A DNA stretch of 64,000 nucleotides from NCBI RefSeq assembly GCF_016755875.1, contig NZ_BNED01000005.1:6601501-6665500 (forward strand). Reading direction: 5' to 3'. This document shows positions 41,734 to 50,836 of the stretch, piece after piece. Positions within the stretch are counted from its first letter, which is position 1. Every line of letters begins with the position of its first letter. Made by a program: the position numbers and the translations under genes. Below the pieces are notes generated by a model. The model saw nothing but the letters and a program-made list of their open reading frames with translations. It made no database searches and was not told the origin of the DNA. This DNA comes from Streptomyces spororaveus. GTDB lineage: Bacteria; Actinomycetota; Actinomycetes; Streptomycetales; Streptomycetaceae.

Positions 41734-42627
41734 TCAGGACTCCGCCGGGAGCTCCGCCCCCGGCCGCGGGATCACCACCAGCGGATACGGCGGGGGAGTA
41801 CCGCCGAACTCCGGACACACCGCCCGATGATCACACCAACCGCACAGCTTCGTCGGCCGCGGCCGCCACTCACCCGTCTCCGTCGCCTCCCGGATCGCCT
41901 CCCACAACGCGAGCAGCTTGCGCTCCACCCGCTCCAGATCCGCGACCACCGGGTCGTACGTCAACACGTCCCCACTGCCCAGGTACACCAGCTGCAGCCG
42001 CCGCGGCACCACCTGCTTCAGCCGCCACACCACCAGCGCGTAGAACTTCATCTGGAACAGCGCACCCTCGGCGTACTCCGGCCGCGGCGCCTTCCCCGTC
42101 TTGTAGTCGACGATCCGCACCTCACCCGTCGGCGCCACGTCCACCCGGTCGATGATCCCCCGCAGACGCAGCCCCGACTCCAGCTCCGTCTCCACGAAGA
42201 ACTCCCGCTCCACCGGCTCCAGCCGCGTCGGGTCCTCCAGCGTGAACCACCGCTCGACCAGCGCCTCGGCCTCCGTCAGCCACCGCGCCAGCCCCGCCCC
42301 CTCGTCACCCTCCGGAAACAGCTCCGTCAGCTCCGGCTTCGCCTCCAGCAACCGGTCCCACTGCCCCGGAAGCAGCGCCTTCGCCCGCGGCGCCGTCCGC
42401 TCCGCCGCCGGATGATCGAAGAGCCGCTCCAGCACCGCGTGCACCAGCGTCCCCCGCGTCGCCGCCGCACTCGGCTTCTCCGGCAGCCTGTCGATCACCC
42501 GGAACCGGTACAGCAGCGGGCACTGCATGAAATCGCTCGCCCGCGAAGGGGAGAGCGAGGAGGGCGCCACAGCGCCCCGCGCATCGGCATCGGCTGCGCC
42601 AGGCACAGCACCGGGGCTCGTCGTCAT
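41734..42627 (-). CDS. RecB-family PD-(D/E)XK nuclease with Fe-S cysteines
   Basis: A 297-residue nuclease of the RecB/AddB/Cas4 type. The active site shows the His in RGTLVHAVLERLF, Asp in LRGIIDRVDV and the D-Y-K of RIVDYKTGKAP. One N-terminal Cys (FMQCPLLYRF) and three C-terminal Cys (LCGWCDHRAVC) match the pattern that holds a 4Fe-4S cluster in AddB and Cas4. A role in DNA end processing or repair is likely. No Cas genes or CRISPR array are present. The same gene precedes trmI and mpa in mycobacteria (remembered synteny). The ATG is at 42627. Confidence 0.92.
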   Translation of the reverse strand: MTTSPGAVPGAADADARGAVAPSSLSPSRASDFMQCPLLYRFRVIDRLPEKPSAAATRGTLVHAVLERLFDHPAAERTAPRAKALLPGQWDRLLEAKPELTELFPEGDEGAGLARWLTEAEALVERWFTLEDPTRLEPVEREFFVETELESGLRLRGIIDRVDVAPTGEVRIVDYKTGKAPRPEYAEGALFQMKFYALVVWRLKQVVPRRLQLVYLGSGDVLTYDPVVADLERVERKLLALWEAIREATETGEWRPRPTKLCGWCDHRAVCPEFGGTPPPYPLVVIPRPGAELPAES

Positions 42628-42782
42628 GGACAAAACCCTACGACCCACCGCCGACAGCACGCGCATACCATCGACGACAAGCCCCCTCGCACTGCATGAT
42701 CGGAGCATCACAACCCGCAACCGCACCATCGCGCACACGAACAGAACACACTGGAAACACCAGCAACGAACGAAGGACAGCC

Positions 42783-43982
42783 GTGGCAGACACCGACGAA
42801 ACCGGCGAGCGCGCAGGCCGCCGCTCCGGACCGGGCGGCGGACTCCTCATGGGCCGCCCCTTCGGCGTACCCGTCTACGTCTCGCCCAGCTGGTTCCTCG
42901 TCGCCGCACTCATCACCTGGGTCTTCGGCGACCAGCTCGACCGGGTCCTGCCCGACCTCGGACCCGTCCGCTACCTCGTCTCCCTCTTCTTCGCCGTGGC
43001 CTTCTACGCCTCCGTCCTGGTCCACGAACTCGCGCACACCGTCGCCGCCCTGCGCTTCAAGCTCCCCGTGCGCCGCATCCAGCTCCAGTTCTTCGGCGGA
43101 GTCTCCGAGATCGAGAAGGAATCCGAGACACCCGGCCGCGAATTCGTCCTCGCCTTCGTCGGCCCCCTGCTCTCGCTCCTCCTCACCGGAGCCTTCTACC
43201 TCGGCATGAAAGCCGTCGACCCGGCCACCGTCCCCGGCGTCCTCCTCGCCGGCCTGATGATCTCCAACCTCCTCGTCGCCGCCTTCAACCTGCTCCCCGG
43301 CCTCCCCCTCGACGGCGGCCGCATGCTCCGCGCCGTCATCTGGGGCATCACCGGCAAACCGATGGCCGGCACCGTCGCCGCCGCCTGGGTCGGCCGCGGC
43401 CTCGCCATCGCCGTCCTCCTCGGCCTCCCCCTCCTCACCCACACCGGAGTACTCGGCAACCGCACCGAGGAAATCGGCGGCATGAACACCGTCATGGACG
43501 CCCTCCTCGCCGCCATCCTCGCCGGCATCATCTGGACCGGCGCCGGCAACAGCCTCCGCATGGCCCGCCTGCGCGAACACCTCCCCGAACTCCGCGCCCG
43601 CACCCTCACCCGGCGCGCCATCCCCGTCGAGAACGCCACCCCCCTCTCCGAAGCCCTCCGCCGCGCCAACGAAGCCGGCGCCCGCGCCCTCGTCGTCGTC
43701 GACGGACAAGGCGACCCCACCGCCATCGTCCGCGAGACCGCCATCGCGTCCGTCCCCGAACACCGCCGCCCCTGGGTCGCCGTCAGCACCCTCGCCCAGG
43801 ACCTCACCGACGGCATGAAGGTTTCAGCAGACCTCACCGGAGAAGAACTCCTCGACCACCTCCGCGCCACCCCCGCCACCGAGTACCTCGTCCTCGAAGC
43901 CGCCGGCACCATCTACGGCGTCCTGTCCACCCTCGACGTCGAAAAGGCCTTCGTGAAGGCCATGGCACGGCCCCAGTCCTGA
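42783..43982 (+). CDS. Site-2 protease family (M50) metalloprotease with CBS domains
   Basis: A 399-residue membrane protease. The zinc-binding HELAH motif is in SVLVHELAHTVAALRF, and the third ligand is in NLLPGLPLDGGRML. About six hydrophobic helices span residues 35-270. The C-terminal 130 residues resemble a CBS pair (ATPLSEALRRANEAGARALVVVD), which usually senses adenine nucleotides. Such enzymes cut transmembrane substrates such as anti-sigma factors; no anti-sigma gene is adjacent. The start is GTG at 42783 with AAGGA. It is divergent from the RecB-like gene, and trmI follows after 18 bases but with its own -10 box. Confidence 0.92.
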   Translation: MADTDETGERAGRRSGPGGGLLMGRPFGVPVYVSPSWFLVAALITWVFGDQLDRVLPDLGPVRYLVSLFFAVAFYASVLVHELAHTVAALRFKLPVRRIQLQFFGGVSEIEKESETPGREFVLAFVGPLLSLLLTGAFYLGMKAVDPATVPGVLLAGLMISNLLVAAFNLLPGLPLDGGRMLRAVIWGITGKPMAGTVAAAWVGRGLAIAVLLGLPLLTHTGVLGNRTEEIGGMNTVMDALLAAILAGIIWTGAGNSLRMARLREHLPELRARTLTRRAIPVENATPLSEALRRANEAGARALVVVDGQGDPTAIVRETAIASVPEHRRPWVAVSTLAQDLTDGMKVSADLTGEELLDHLRATPATEYLVLEAAGTIYGVLSTLDVEKAFVKAMARPQS

Positions 43983-43988
43983 AGCCAA

Positions 43989-43994
43989 TACACT
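43989..43994 (+). promoter_or_regulatory. -10 box, leaderless promoter of trmI
   Basis: TACACT ends six bases before the trmI ATG, with no ribosome site. Confidence 0.5.
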
Positions 43995-44000
43995 GGTCAC

Positions 44001-44897
44001 ATGTCCGAACCGACCGGTGCCGCCCGCCGACGCGGGCCCTTCGAGGTCGGGGACCAGGTACAGCTCACCGACCCCAAGGGCCGCCACTACACGTTCACGC
44101 TCGAAGCAGGGAAGAATTTCCACACCCACAAGGGTTCCTTCCCGCACGACGAGCTGATCGGTGCTCCCGAAGGCAGCGTTGTCCGCACCACGGGCAACGT
44201 CGCATACCTCGCGCTGCGACCCCTGCTCCCCGACTATGTCCTGTCCATGCCCCGCGGCGCCGCCGTGGTCTACCCCAAGGACGCGGGCCAGATCCTGGCC
44301 TTCGCCGACATCTTCCCCGGCGCACGCGTCGTGGAAGCGGGAGTGGGCTCCGGCTCCCTGAGCAGCTTCCTGCTGCGCGCCATCGGCGACCAGGGCATGC
44401 TCCACAGCTACGAGCGCCGCGCGGACTTCGCCGAGATCGCCACCGCCAACGTCGAACGCTACTTCGGCGGACCCCACCCGGCGTGGAAGCTGACCGTCGG
44501 CGACCTCCAGGACAACCTGGACGAGACCGACGTCGACCGCGTCATCCTCGACATGCTCGCCCCCTGGGAGTGCCTCGAGGCGGTCAAGAAGGCCCTGGTC
44601 CCCGGCGGCATCCTCTGCTGCTACGTGGCCACCACCACCCAGCTGTCCAAGACCGTCGAGTCCATCCGCGAGATCGGCTGCTTCGCCGAGCCGCAGCCCT
44701 GGGAATCGATGATCCGCAACTGGCACGTGGAAGGCCTCGCCGTCCGCCCGGACCACCGGATGATCGGCCACACCGGCTTCCTCGTCACCGCCCGCCGCCT
44801 CGCGGACGGCGTCGAGCCCCCGATGCGCCGCCGCCGCCCCGCCAAGGGCGCCTACGGCGAGGACTACGACGGCCCCGGCAGCGACCGCTCCGCGTAA
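44001..44897 (+). CDS. trmI: tRNA (adenine-58-N1)-methyltransferase TrmI
   Basis: A 298-residue Rossmann-fold methyltransferase that makes m1A58 in the T-loop of tRNA using S-adenosylmethionine. An N-terminal small beta domain (VGDQVQLTDPKGRHYTFTLE) precedes the catalytic part. The SAM-binding motif is RVVEAGVGSGSLSSFLL and the catalytic motif is VILDMLAPWECLEAV. The protein works as a tetramer, as in Rv2118c of M. tuberculosis. Position between the RecB-like nuclease and the mpa/arc region matches mycobacterial synteny. A very strong terminator follows. Confidence 0.95.
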   Translation: MSEPTGAARRRGPFEVGDQVQLTDPKGRHYTFTLEAGKNFHTHKGSFPHDELIGAPEGSVVRTTGNVAYLALRPLLPDYVLSMPRGAAVVYPKDAGQILAFADIFPGARVVEAGVGSGSLSSFLLRAIGDQGMLHSYERRADFAEIATANVERYFGGPHPAWKLTVGDLQDNLDETDVDRVILDMLAPWECLEAVKKALVPGGILCCYVATTTQLSKTVESIREIGCFAEPQPWESMIRNWHVEGLAVRPDHRMIGHTGFLVTARRLADGVEPPMRRRRPAKGAYGEDYDGPGSDRSA

Positions 44898-44918
44898 CGG
44901 CCCCGCAGACCCAACACG

Positions 44919-44972
44919 AAGGCGCTGTGGCGCAGTTCCCCGAACCACCCGGGAACTGCGCCACAGCGCCTT
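44919..44972 (+). terminator. Terminator of trmI, perfect 22-bp stem
   Basis: Arms 44919-44940 and 44951-44972 are exact complements with a ten-base loop, followed by a T run (44971-44974). Confidence 0.92.
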
Positions 44973-45075
44973 TTCGTTGTCCCGTGCACCAGCCCCGGAC
45001 CCAGCCGTACCGCCACCCTGTGAGGTGTGGCACGATGCTGGCTCCTCGTCACCCTTCGCACAGGAGACACCCCGC

Positions 45076-45687
45076 GTGCCGCACAGCCACGCCGAGACGG
45101 CCCCGCTCCCGCACACCCTGGAGCACAGCCGCACCAGGCCCGTCCACTGGCTCGCCACGGCCACCGCCATGGCCGCCGTCATAGCCGCCGCAGGACTCGT
45201 ACAGCCCGCCACCGGCACCCCGGCCACCGGCACCACCGCCAGCGCCGGAGAACCCCCCGCGAAGGGCCCCCAGGCCACCGCACCCGACCCGGCCGGGGCC
45301 ACCTACCCCCTCGACTGCAAGGGCGCCCCCCAGACGGTCACCGCCGGCGCCCAGGGCGACCTCGACGGCGACGGCCGCCCCGAGACCGTGGCCGCCGTCC
45401 GCTGCGACGCCGGCTCCGGCACCCCGCCCCACGCCCTCTACGTACTCACCCAGGACCGCACCGAAGCCGCCCGCCCCCGCGTGGTCGCCACCCTGCTCGA
45501 CACCGCGAGACGACAGACCGTCACCGATCTCACCGTGCGCGACGGCCTCGTCACGGCCACCCTCGTCGGCTACTCCTCACCCGACGTACCCCGCTACAGC
45601 CCCGACACGAAACAGCTCGCCAAGTGGCGCTGGCGCGACGGAAAATTCCGCCAGGAGCTGACGGACTCGGCCGCCGGGAGTGTTTGA
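45076..45687 (+). CDS. Hypothetical membrane-anchored extracytoplasmic protein
   Basis: A 203-residue protein with one hydrophobic segment near residues 25-45 (WLATATAMAAVIAAAGLV), which is an anchor or a long signal peptide. A Thr/Ala/Pro-rich linker follows, then a globular domain from about 75. The segment QGDLDGDGRPETVAAVRC resembles a calcium-binding DxDxDG loop of FG-GAP repeats. I do not recognise a specific family. The start is GTG at 45076 with AGGAGA; the longer frame to 44977 runs into the trmI terminator. It is convergent with the ferredoxin gene, four bases apart, with no room for a hairpin. Confidence 0.75.
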   Translation: MPHSHAETAPLPHTLEHSRTRPVHWLATATAMAAVIAAAGLVQPATGTPATGTTASAGEPPAKGPQATAPDPAGATYPLDCKGAPQTVTAGAQGDLDGDGRPETVAAVRCDAGSGTPPHALYVLTQDRTEAARPRVVATLLDTARRQTVTDLTVRDGLVTATLVGYSSPDVPRYSPDTKQLAKWRWRDGKFRQELTDSAAGSV

Positions 45688-45691
45688 AACG

Positions 45692-46012
45692 TCACTCGGC
45701 GTCGGGACCGAAGACTTCCACCCTGTCCGAAACGCGCCTTACGTGAATGCAGTCCCCCGGACATTCCTTCGCCGAGTCGACCACGTCCTGGAGCAGCGTC
45801 AGCGGAACCGGAGTGGTAGCCCCCGCGTCCTGCAGCAGCTCGTCCTCCGGGCTCTTCACATACGCCAGACCATCGATGTCCAGCTCGAACACCTCAGGCG
45901 CGTACTGCACGCAGATGCCGTCCCCGGTGCACAGGTCCTGATCGATCCAGACCTCAAGCGGCTCGCCGGCATCGCCGCCGCCGCCCGTCGGAGCCTCCTG
46001 CTGCACGGTCAT
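45692..46012 (-). CDS. Ferredoxin, probably 3Fe-4S type
   Basis: A 106-residue small iron-sulfur protein. The core WIDQDLCTGDGICVQYAPEVFEL and KECPGDCIHV resembles actinobacterial P450-type ferredoxins. The first cluster motif is C-x5-C rather than C-x2-C-x2-C, which suits a 3Fe-4S cluster. The electron partners are unknown. The start is uncertain: ATG 46012 sits only two bases after AGGAG, GTG 46006 has ideal spacing, and ATG 46045 lacks a ribosome site. It is divergent from the arc ATPase gene, a neighbourhood I recall as conserved in Streptomyces. Confidence 0.88.
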   Translation of the reverse strand: MTVQQEAPTGGGGDAGEPLEVWIDQDLCTGDGICVQYAPEVFELDIDGLAYVKSPEDELLQDAGATTPVPLTLLQDVVDSAKECPGDCIHVRRVSDRVEVFGPDAE

Positions 46013-46232
46013 ATCTCCTGCCGTTCCCTGCGCTGAGTGATCCATCCCGGTCACGACCCGCAGCAAGTCGCGCGAGCCCTGACGGGTGTTGAACAGTTCG
46101 ACCTTACAACCGGCTGCTTCCCGAGTTTGATGGGTGGGTATTTCCTTGGCGTGAGGGAGTACGCAAGGGTGAAGATCGGACACACCTCTACCGTCTTTGT
46201 GATCTAGGGGTTTCAATCACCACCAGCCCAGG

Positions 46233-46238
46233 TAGGGT
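46233..46238 (+). promoter_or_regulatory. -10 box of the arc promoter
   Basis: TAGGGT at 46233 with TTTCAA (46211-46216) sixteen bases upstream gives a plausible promoter 38 bases before the arc start. The remaining divergent region 46013-46210 shows no gene. Confidence 0.35.
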
Positions 46239-46276
46239 CAGGAAGCGTCCAGCTCCCCTTGGAGGAGGTGAGGACC

Positions 46277-48043
46277 GTGGCAGCCCACGACGACGACATC
46301 AACCGCGGCATCCGGCCCGCGCGAGGGTCCGAGGACCCCGCCGGCCAGGTTGCCTATCTCGAGCAGGAAATCGCCGTCCTGCGACGAAAGCTCGCCGACT
46401 CTCCGCGACACACGAGGATTCTCGAAGAGCGGATCGTCGAGCTCCAGACAAATCTGGCCGGCGTATCCGCACAGAACGAACGACTCGCGAATACCCTCCG
46501 TGAGGCCCGAGACCAGATCGTGGCCCTCAAGGAAGAAGTCGACCGGCTCGCACAGCCGCCGGCCGGTTTCGGTGTCTTCCTGCAGGCGAACGAGGACGGC
46601 ACCGTCGACATCTTCACCGGAGGCCGAAAGCTCCGCGTGAACGTCAGCCCCAGCGTCGACCCGGAAGACCTCCGGCGCGGCCAGGAGGTCATGCTCAACG
46701 AGGCCCTCAACGTGGTCGAGGCCATGGAATTCGAGCGGGCCGGGGACATCGTCACCCTCAAGGAGATCCTCGAGGACGGCGAGCGCGCCCTGGTCGTCGG
46801 GCACACCGACGAGGAGAGGGTGGTGAGGCTCGCCGAGCCGCTCCTGGACATCACCATCCGCCCCGGCGACGCCCTCCTGCTCGAACCCCGCTCCGGCTAC
46901 GTCTACGAGGTCGTCCCCAAGAGCGAGGTCGAGGAACTCGTCCTCGAAGAGGTCCCCGATATCGACTACGACAAGATCGGCGGCCTGGGCGACCAGATCG
47001 AGCTGATCCGCGACGCCGTCGAGCTCCCGTACCTCTACCCCGACCTCTTCAAGGAACACGAACTGCGGCCCCCGAAGGGCATCCTGCTCTACGGCCCGCC
47101 CGGCTGCGGCAAGACGCTCATCGCCAAGGCCGTCGCCAACTCCCTTGCCAAGAAGGTCGCCGAGGTGACCGGCCAGCCCGCAGGAAAGTCCTACTTCCTG
47201 AACATCAAGGGCCCCGAACTCCTCAACAAGTACGTCGGCGAGACCGAGCGGCACATCCGCCTCGTCTTCCAGCGTGCCCGCGAGAAGGCGAGCGAGGGCA
47301 CCCCCGTCATCGTCTTCTTCGACGAGATGGAATCCCTCTTCCGCACCCGCGGATCCGGAGTCAGCTCGGACGTGGAGAACACCATCGTCCCCCAGCTGCT
47401 CGCCGAGATCGACGGCGTGGAAGGCCTGGAGAACGTCATCGTCATCGGCGCCTCCAACCGCGAGGACATGATCGACCCCGCCATCCTGCGCCCCGGACGC
47501 CTCGACGTGAAGATCAAGATCGAGCGCCCGGACGCCGAGGCCGCGAAGGACATCTTCGCCAAGTACCTCAAGGCCTCGCTGCCCCTGCACACGGACGACC
47601 TGTCCGAACACCAGGACTCCAAGGACGGCACCGTCCACAGCATGATCCAGACCGTCGTCGAGCAGATGTACGCCGAAACCGAGGAGAACCGCTTCCTCGA
47701 GGTCACGTACGCCAACGGCGACAAGGAAGTCCTCTACTTCAAGGACTTCAACTCCGGCGCGATGATCCAGAACATCGTCGACCGGGCCAAGAAGATGGCG
47801 ATCAAGGCCTTCCTCGAACACAACCAGAAGGGCCTGCGGGTCTCCCACCTGCTCCAGGCCTGCGTGGACGAGTTCAAGGAGAACGAGGACCTGCCCAACA
47901 CCACCAACCCGGACGACTGGGCCCGCATCTCCGGAAAGAAGGGCGAGCGGATCGTATTCATCCGCACGCTCGTCACCGGAAAGCAAGGCGCGGACACCGG
48001 ACGCTCCATCGACACGGTGGCGAACACCGGTCAGTACCTCTGA
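46277..48043 (+). CDS. arc: Proteasomal AAA+ ATPase Arc/Mpa
   Basis: A 588-residue hexameric unfoldase that recognises Pup-tagged proteins and feeds them into the 20S core. N-terminal coiled coils (about residues 15-85, e.g. [14 protein letters not shown] and [18 protein letters not shown]) bind Pup. Two OB domains follow (about 90-225). The AAA module has Walker A GPPGCGKT, Walker [11 protein letters not shown] and the arginine-finger region RPGRLD. The C terminus GQYL is the docking motif with a penultimate Tyr. The start is GTG at 46277 with GGAGG; a TTG at 46259 is in frame but poorly placed. A terminator separates it from dop. Confidence 0.97.
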   Translation: MAAHDDDINRGIRPARGSEDPAGQVAYLEQEIAVLRRKLADSPRHTRILEERIVELQTNLAGVSAQNERLANTLREARDQIVALKEEVDRLAQPPAGFGVFLQANEDGTVDIFTGGRKLRVNVSPSVDPEDLRRGQEVMLNEALNVVEAMEFERAGDIVTLKEILEDGERALVVGHTDEERVVRLAEPLLDITIRPGDALLLEPRSGYVYEVVPKSEVEELVLEEVPDIDYDKIGGLGDQIELIRDAVELPYLYPDLFKEHELRPPKGILLYGPPGCGKTLIAKAVANSLAKKVAEVTGQPAGKSYFLNIKGPELLNKYVGETERHIRLVFQRAREKASEGTPVIVFFDEMESLFRTRGSGVSSDVENTIVPQLLAEIDGVEGLENVIVIGASNREDMIDPAILRPGRLDVKIKIERPDAEAAKDIFAKYLKASLPLHTDDLSEHQDSKDGTVHSMIQTVVEQMYAETEENRFLEVTYANGDKEVLYFKDFNSGAMIQNIVDRAKKMAIKAFLEHNQKGLRVSHLLQACVDEFKENEDLPNTTNPDDWARISGKKGERIVFIRTLVTGKQGADTGRSIDTVANTGQYL

Positions 48044-48053
48044 CAAAGCGGGG

Positions 48054-48088
48054 CGGCTGCGGATGCCCACCCCGGGCATCCGCAGCCG
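48054..48088 (+). terminator. Terminator between arc and dop
   Basis: A perfect 15-bp stem (48054-48068 with 48074-48088) with a five-base loop lies 11 bases after the arc stop, so dop must have its own promoter in 48089-48309, where I see no other gene. Confidence 0.85.
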
Positions 48089-48309
48089 ACTGCTTTACCC
48101 CACCGCTATACCGGCCGCTTTTCAGCCGGTGACCAGGCGGATCCAATGACGGAAATGATCTCCCCACGAGCGCGCAGTGGTTCTAGGCTCTTCCGTACCG
48201 CCGGACGCGCAGTGCGGGGACGGGCACCGCACAGGCACACGCACCGGAGCACCAGCGGTACTTGAGCGCCGCTCCCGAAAGGGGAGCGCCGCCGGGCAAG
48301 GAGGGCCGC

Positions 48310-49821
48310 ATGACCGTACGGCGAGTAATGGGGATCGAGACGGAGTACGGGATCTCCGTCCCGGGGCACCCGAACGCCAATGCCATGCTCACCTCGTCCC
48401 AGATCGTCAACGCCTACGCGGCGGCGATGCACCGGGCGCGACGCGCCCGCTGGGACTTCGAGGAGGAGAATCCGCTGCGGGACGCCCGCGGCTTCGACCT
48501 CGCCCGCGAGGCCGCCGACAACAGCCAGCTGACCGACGAGGACATCGGCCTCGCCAACGTCATCCTCACGAACGGCGCACGGCTCTACGTCGACCACGCA
48601 CACCCCGAATACAGCTCACCCGAGATCACCAACCCGCTCGACGCCGTCCTCTGGGACAAGGCCGGCGAACGGATCATGGCCGAGGCGGCCGTACGCGCCG
48701 CCCAGCTCCCCGGCGCCCAGCCGATCCACCTCTACAAGAACAACACCGACAACAAGGGCGCCTCCTACGGCACGCACGAGAACTACCTGATGAAGCGGGA
48801 AACCCCCTTCTCGGAGATCGTGCGCCACCTGACCCCCTTCTTCGTCTCGCGACAGGTCGTGACCGGCGCGGGACGCGTGGGCATCGGCCAGGACGGCCGC
48901 GAACACGGCTTCCAGATCAGCCAGCGCGCGGACTACTTCGAGGTCGAGGTCGGCCTGGAGACCACCCTCAAGCGCCCCATCATCAACACCCGCGACGAGC
49001 CGCACTCCGACGCCGAGAAGTACCGCCGGCTCCACGTGATCATCGGAGACGCCAACCTCTCCGAGATCTCCACCTACCTCAAACTCGGCACGACAGCGCT
49101 TGTCCTGTCCATGATCGAAGACGGGTTCATCAACGTCGACCTGGCCGTCGACCAGCCCGTACGCACCCTGCACCAGGTCTCCCACGACCCGGACCTGCAA
49201 CACCTGATCACGCTGCGCAGCGGCCGGACACTGACCGCGGTGCAACTCCAGATGGAGTACTTCGAGCTGGCCCGGAAGTACGTGGACGAACGTTTCGGAT
49301 CCGACGCGGACGAGCAGACCAAGGACGTGCTGGTCCGCTGGGAGGACGTGCTGGGCCGGCTGGAGAGCGACCCGATGAGCCTGTCGGGGGAGCTCGACTG
49401 GATCGCCAAGCGGGAGATCCTGGAGGGCTACCGGCGCCGGGACGGACTGAACTGGGACGCGGCACGGCTGCACCTGGTGGACCTCCAGTACTCGGACGTA
49501 CGGCCCGAGAAGGGCCTGTACAACCGCCTGGTGGCCCGCGGCAAGATGAAGCGCCTGGTGGAAGAGCCGGCGGTGGAGCGGGCTCAGAGCAAGCCTCCGG
49601 AGGACACCCGGGCGTACTTCCGCGGCCGCTGCCTGGAGCAGTACGCGGACGACGTGGCCGCGGCGTCCTGGGACTCGGTGATCTTCGATCTCCCCGGCCG
49701 GGACTCGCTCCAGCGGGTCCCGACGCTGGAACCCCTGCGGGGGACCCGCAACCACGTCAAGGAGCTCCTGGACCGCTGTCGCACGGCGGAGGACCTGGTC
49801 CGGGTGCTTTCGGGGCAGTGA
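48310..49821 (+). CDS. dop: Pup deamidase/depupylase Dop
   Basis: A 503-residue carboxylate-amine-ligase-fold enzyme that deamidates the C-terminal Gln of Pup to Glu and removes Pup from proteins. The ATP/Mg start [10 protein letters not shown] and the catalytic Asp 95 in [14 protein letters not shown] are present. The Dop-specific loop lies between (about residues 45-80, [15 protein letters not shown]), which PafA lacks. [16 protein letters not shown] and [16 protein letters not shown] are shared with PafA. The ATG at 48310 has AAGGAGGG upstream. It heads the dop-pup-prcBA unit. Confidence 0.97.
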   Translation: MTVRRVMGIETEYGISVPGHPNANAMLTSSQIVNAYAAAMHRARRARWDFEEENPLRDARGFDLAREAADNSQLTDEDIGLANVILTNGARLYVDHAHPEYSSPEITNPLDAVLWDKAGERIMAEAAVRAAQLPGAQPIHLYKNNTDNKGASYGTHENYLMKRETPFSEIVRHLTPFFVSRQVVTGAGRVGIGQDGREHGFQISQRADYFEVEVGLETTLKRPIINTRDEPHSDAEKYRRLHVIIGDANLSEISTYLKLGTTALVLSMIEDGFINVDLAVDQPVRTLHQVSHDPDLQHLITLRSGRTLTAVQLQMEYFELARKYVDERFGSDADEQTKDVLVRWEDVLGRLESDPMSLSGELDWIAKREILEGYRRRDGLNWDAARLHLVDLQYSDVRPEKGLYNRLVARGKMKRLVEEPAVERAQSKPPEDTRAYFRGRCLEQYADDVAAASWDSVIFDLPGRDSLQRVPTLEPLRGTRNHVKELLDRCRTAEDLVRVLSGQ

Positions 49822-49891
49822 ACGCGGCTGAAAGGCCTTCGGTCCGGGAATCATGAAGAGAACCGGACTGTGAAAGTACGGGGACGAATGG

Positions 49892-49913
49892 CGGACCCTC
49901 CCTATAGGGTCCG
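49892..49913. promoter_or_regulatory. Palindrome in the pup upstream region
   Basis: An 8-bp inverted repeat (CGGACCCT with AGGGTCCG) spans six bases 80 bases before pup. A second TAGGGTC follows at 49917, and a further imperfect hairpin at 49930-49958. This looks like a promoter or operator inside the dop-pup gap. Confidence 0.45.
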
Positions 49914-49993
49914 GCGTAGGGTCTGATCTTGAGAGATCCCGAATCCCGGGGTCTCTCGACATGAGCGTGCGAACCGAGCGGGGTGAGGTAGAC

Positions 49994-50206
49994 ATGGCGA
50001 CCAAGGACACCGGCGGCGGACAGCAGAAGGCGACGCGCTCGACCGAAGAGGTCGAGGAGGCGGCGGTCGAGGAATCGACCGACCTCAAGGAGCGCCAGGA
50101 AAAGCTCTCCGACGACGTCGACTCCGTACTTGACGAGATTGACGATGTACTCGAGGAGAACGCCGAGGACTTCGTGCGATCCTTCGTTCAGAAAGGTGGC
50201 CAGTAA
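49994..50206 (+). CDS. pup: Prokaryotic ubiquitin-like protein Pup
   Basis: A 70-residue intrinsically disordered tag that PafA attaches to lysines of target proteins for proteasomal breakdown. It ends in KGGQ, so Dop must first convert the last Gln to Glu. The region LKERQEKLSDDVDSVLDEID forms the helix captured by the Arc coiled coils, and the last part FVRSFVQKGGQ is bound by PafA and Dop. The acidic composition is typical. The ATG at 49994 has a GAGGT site. The spacing (172 bases after dop) leaves space for a separate promoter. Confidence 0.98.
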   Translation: MATKDTGGGQQKATRSTEEVEEAAVEESTDLKERQEKLSDDVDSVLDEIDDVLEENAEDFVRSFVQKGGQ

Positions 50207-50248
50207 GGCCATTTGACCTTCGAATCGAAGGTGGGGGGCGAGGGGTAG

Positions 50249-50836
50249 TTGTCCGAGGGTGCGAAGCGGTGTTCGCGATGCAGGCAGGACAGGCCGCGGG
50301 TGGAATACGCGAGCAACCGTTCTACGGCCGACGGCTTACAGGCGTACTGCCGCACGTGCTGGGCGGAGTACTACAAGGCGCGCCAAGAGGCGAAAGGGCG
50401 GACGGTGCGGGTGAAGGTGGCCGTACCGTCCGGCCATAAACGGTGTCCTCAGTGCTAGGAGGTCAAGCCGCATTCCGAATGGGAGCCGAACAAGACCACC
50501 TCGGACGGATGGTCCAGTTACTGCCGTTCGTGCCGGACGCAACGCAACAGAGCGAGTTACTTCAAGCGCAAGTACGGCATCACCGAGGCTCAGCGGGACG
50601 AGATGATCGCGGCTCAAGGTGGTGTCTGCGTGATCTGCAGAGCAGGCCCGGCAGAACATGTGGATCACGATCATCGGACGGGTAAGGTCCGAGGCGTACT
50701 GTGCTTCAGCTGTAACGCAGCCCTGGGGCAGTTCAAGGATCGGCCGGACGTCATGAGGCGTGCAGCCGCTTACGTGGAAGGAAACCTGTGGAACCCAACA
50801 CTCGTAGCACAGGGCGTCTACCGGCAGCCTTCCTGA
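50249..50836 (+). pseudogene. Endonuclease VII-family gene interrupted by one in-frame TAG
   Basis: The frame starts at TTG 50249 and runs to 50836 with a single break, TAG at 50456-50458. Both sides are clearly one protein. Before the stop are CSRC, CRTC and CPQC; after it are CRSC, CVIC, the HNH-like HVDHDHRTGKVRG and CFSC. These match the phage-T4-type recombination endonuclease VII family with added zinc knuckles. The second half, containing the nuclease motif, could still be made from ATG 50603. The gene sits between pup and prcB, a position I recall as usual in Streptomyces. Its 3' end overlaps the prcB start by 49 bases. Confidence 0.85.

Noticed and set aside
41734..42627. Cas4 nuclease
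   Set aside because: The Fe-S Cys pattern resembles Cas4, but there are no other cas genes or array, and conserved placement near trmI fits a housekeeping RecB-like nuclease.
39334..42699. Plus-strand open frame of over 1100 codons across the second peptide-binding protein, the response regulator and the RecB-like gene
   Set aside because: It runs through three confirmed genes in wrong frames and consists of Arg/Pro/His-rich nonsense composition.
50456..50458. TAG decoded as pyrrolysine or by programmed readthrough
   Set aside because: No pyrrolysine machinery is visible and Streptomyces is not known to use it; a simple nonsense mutation is more economical.
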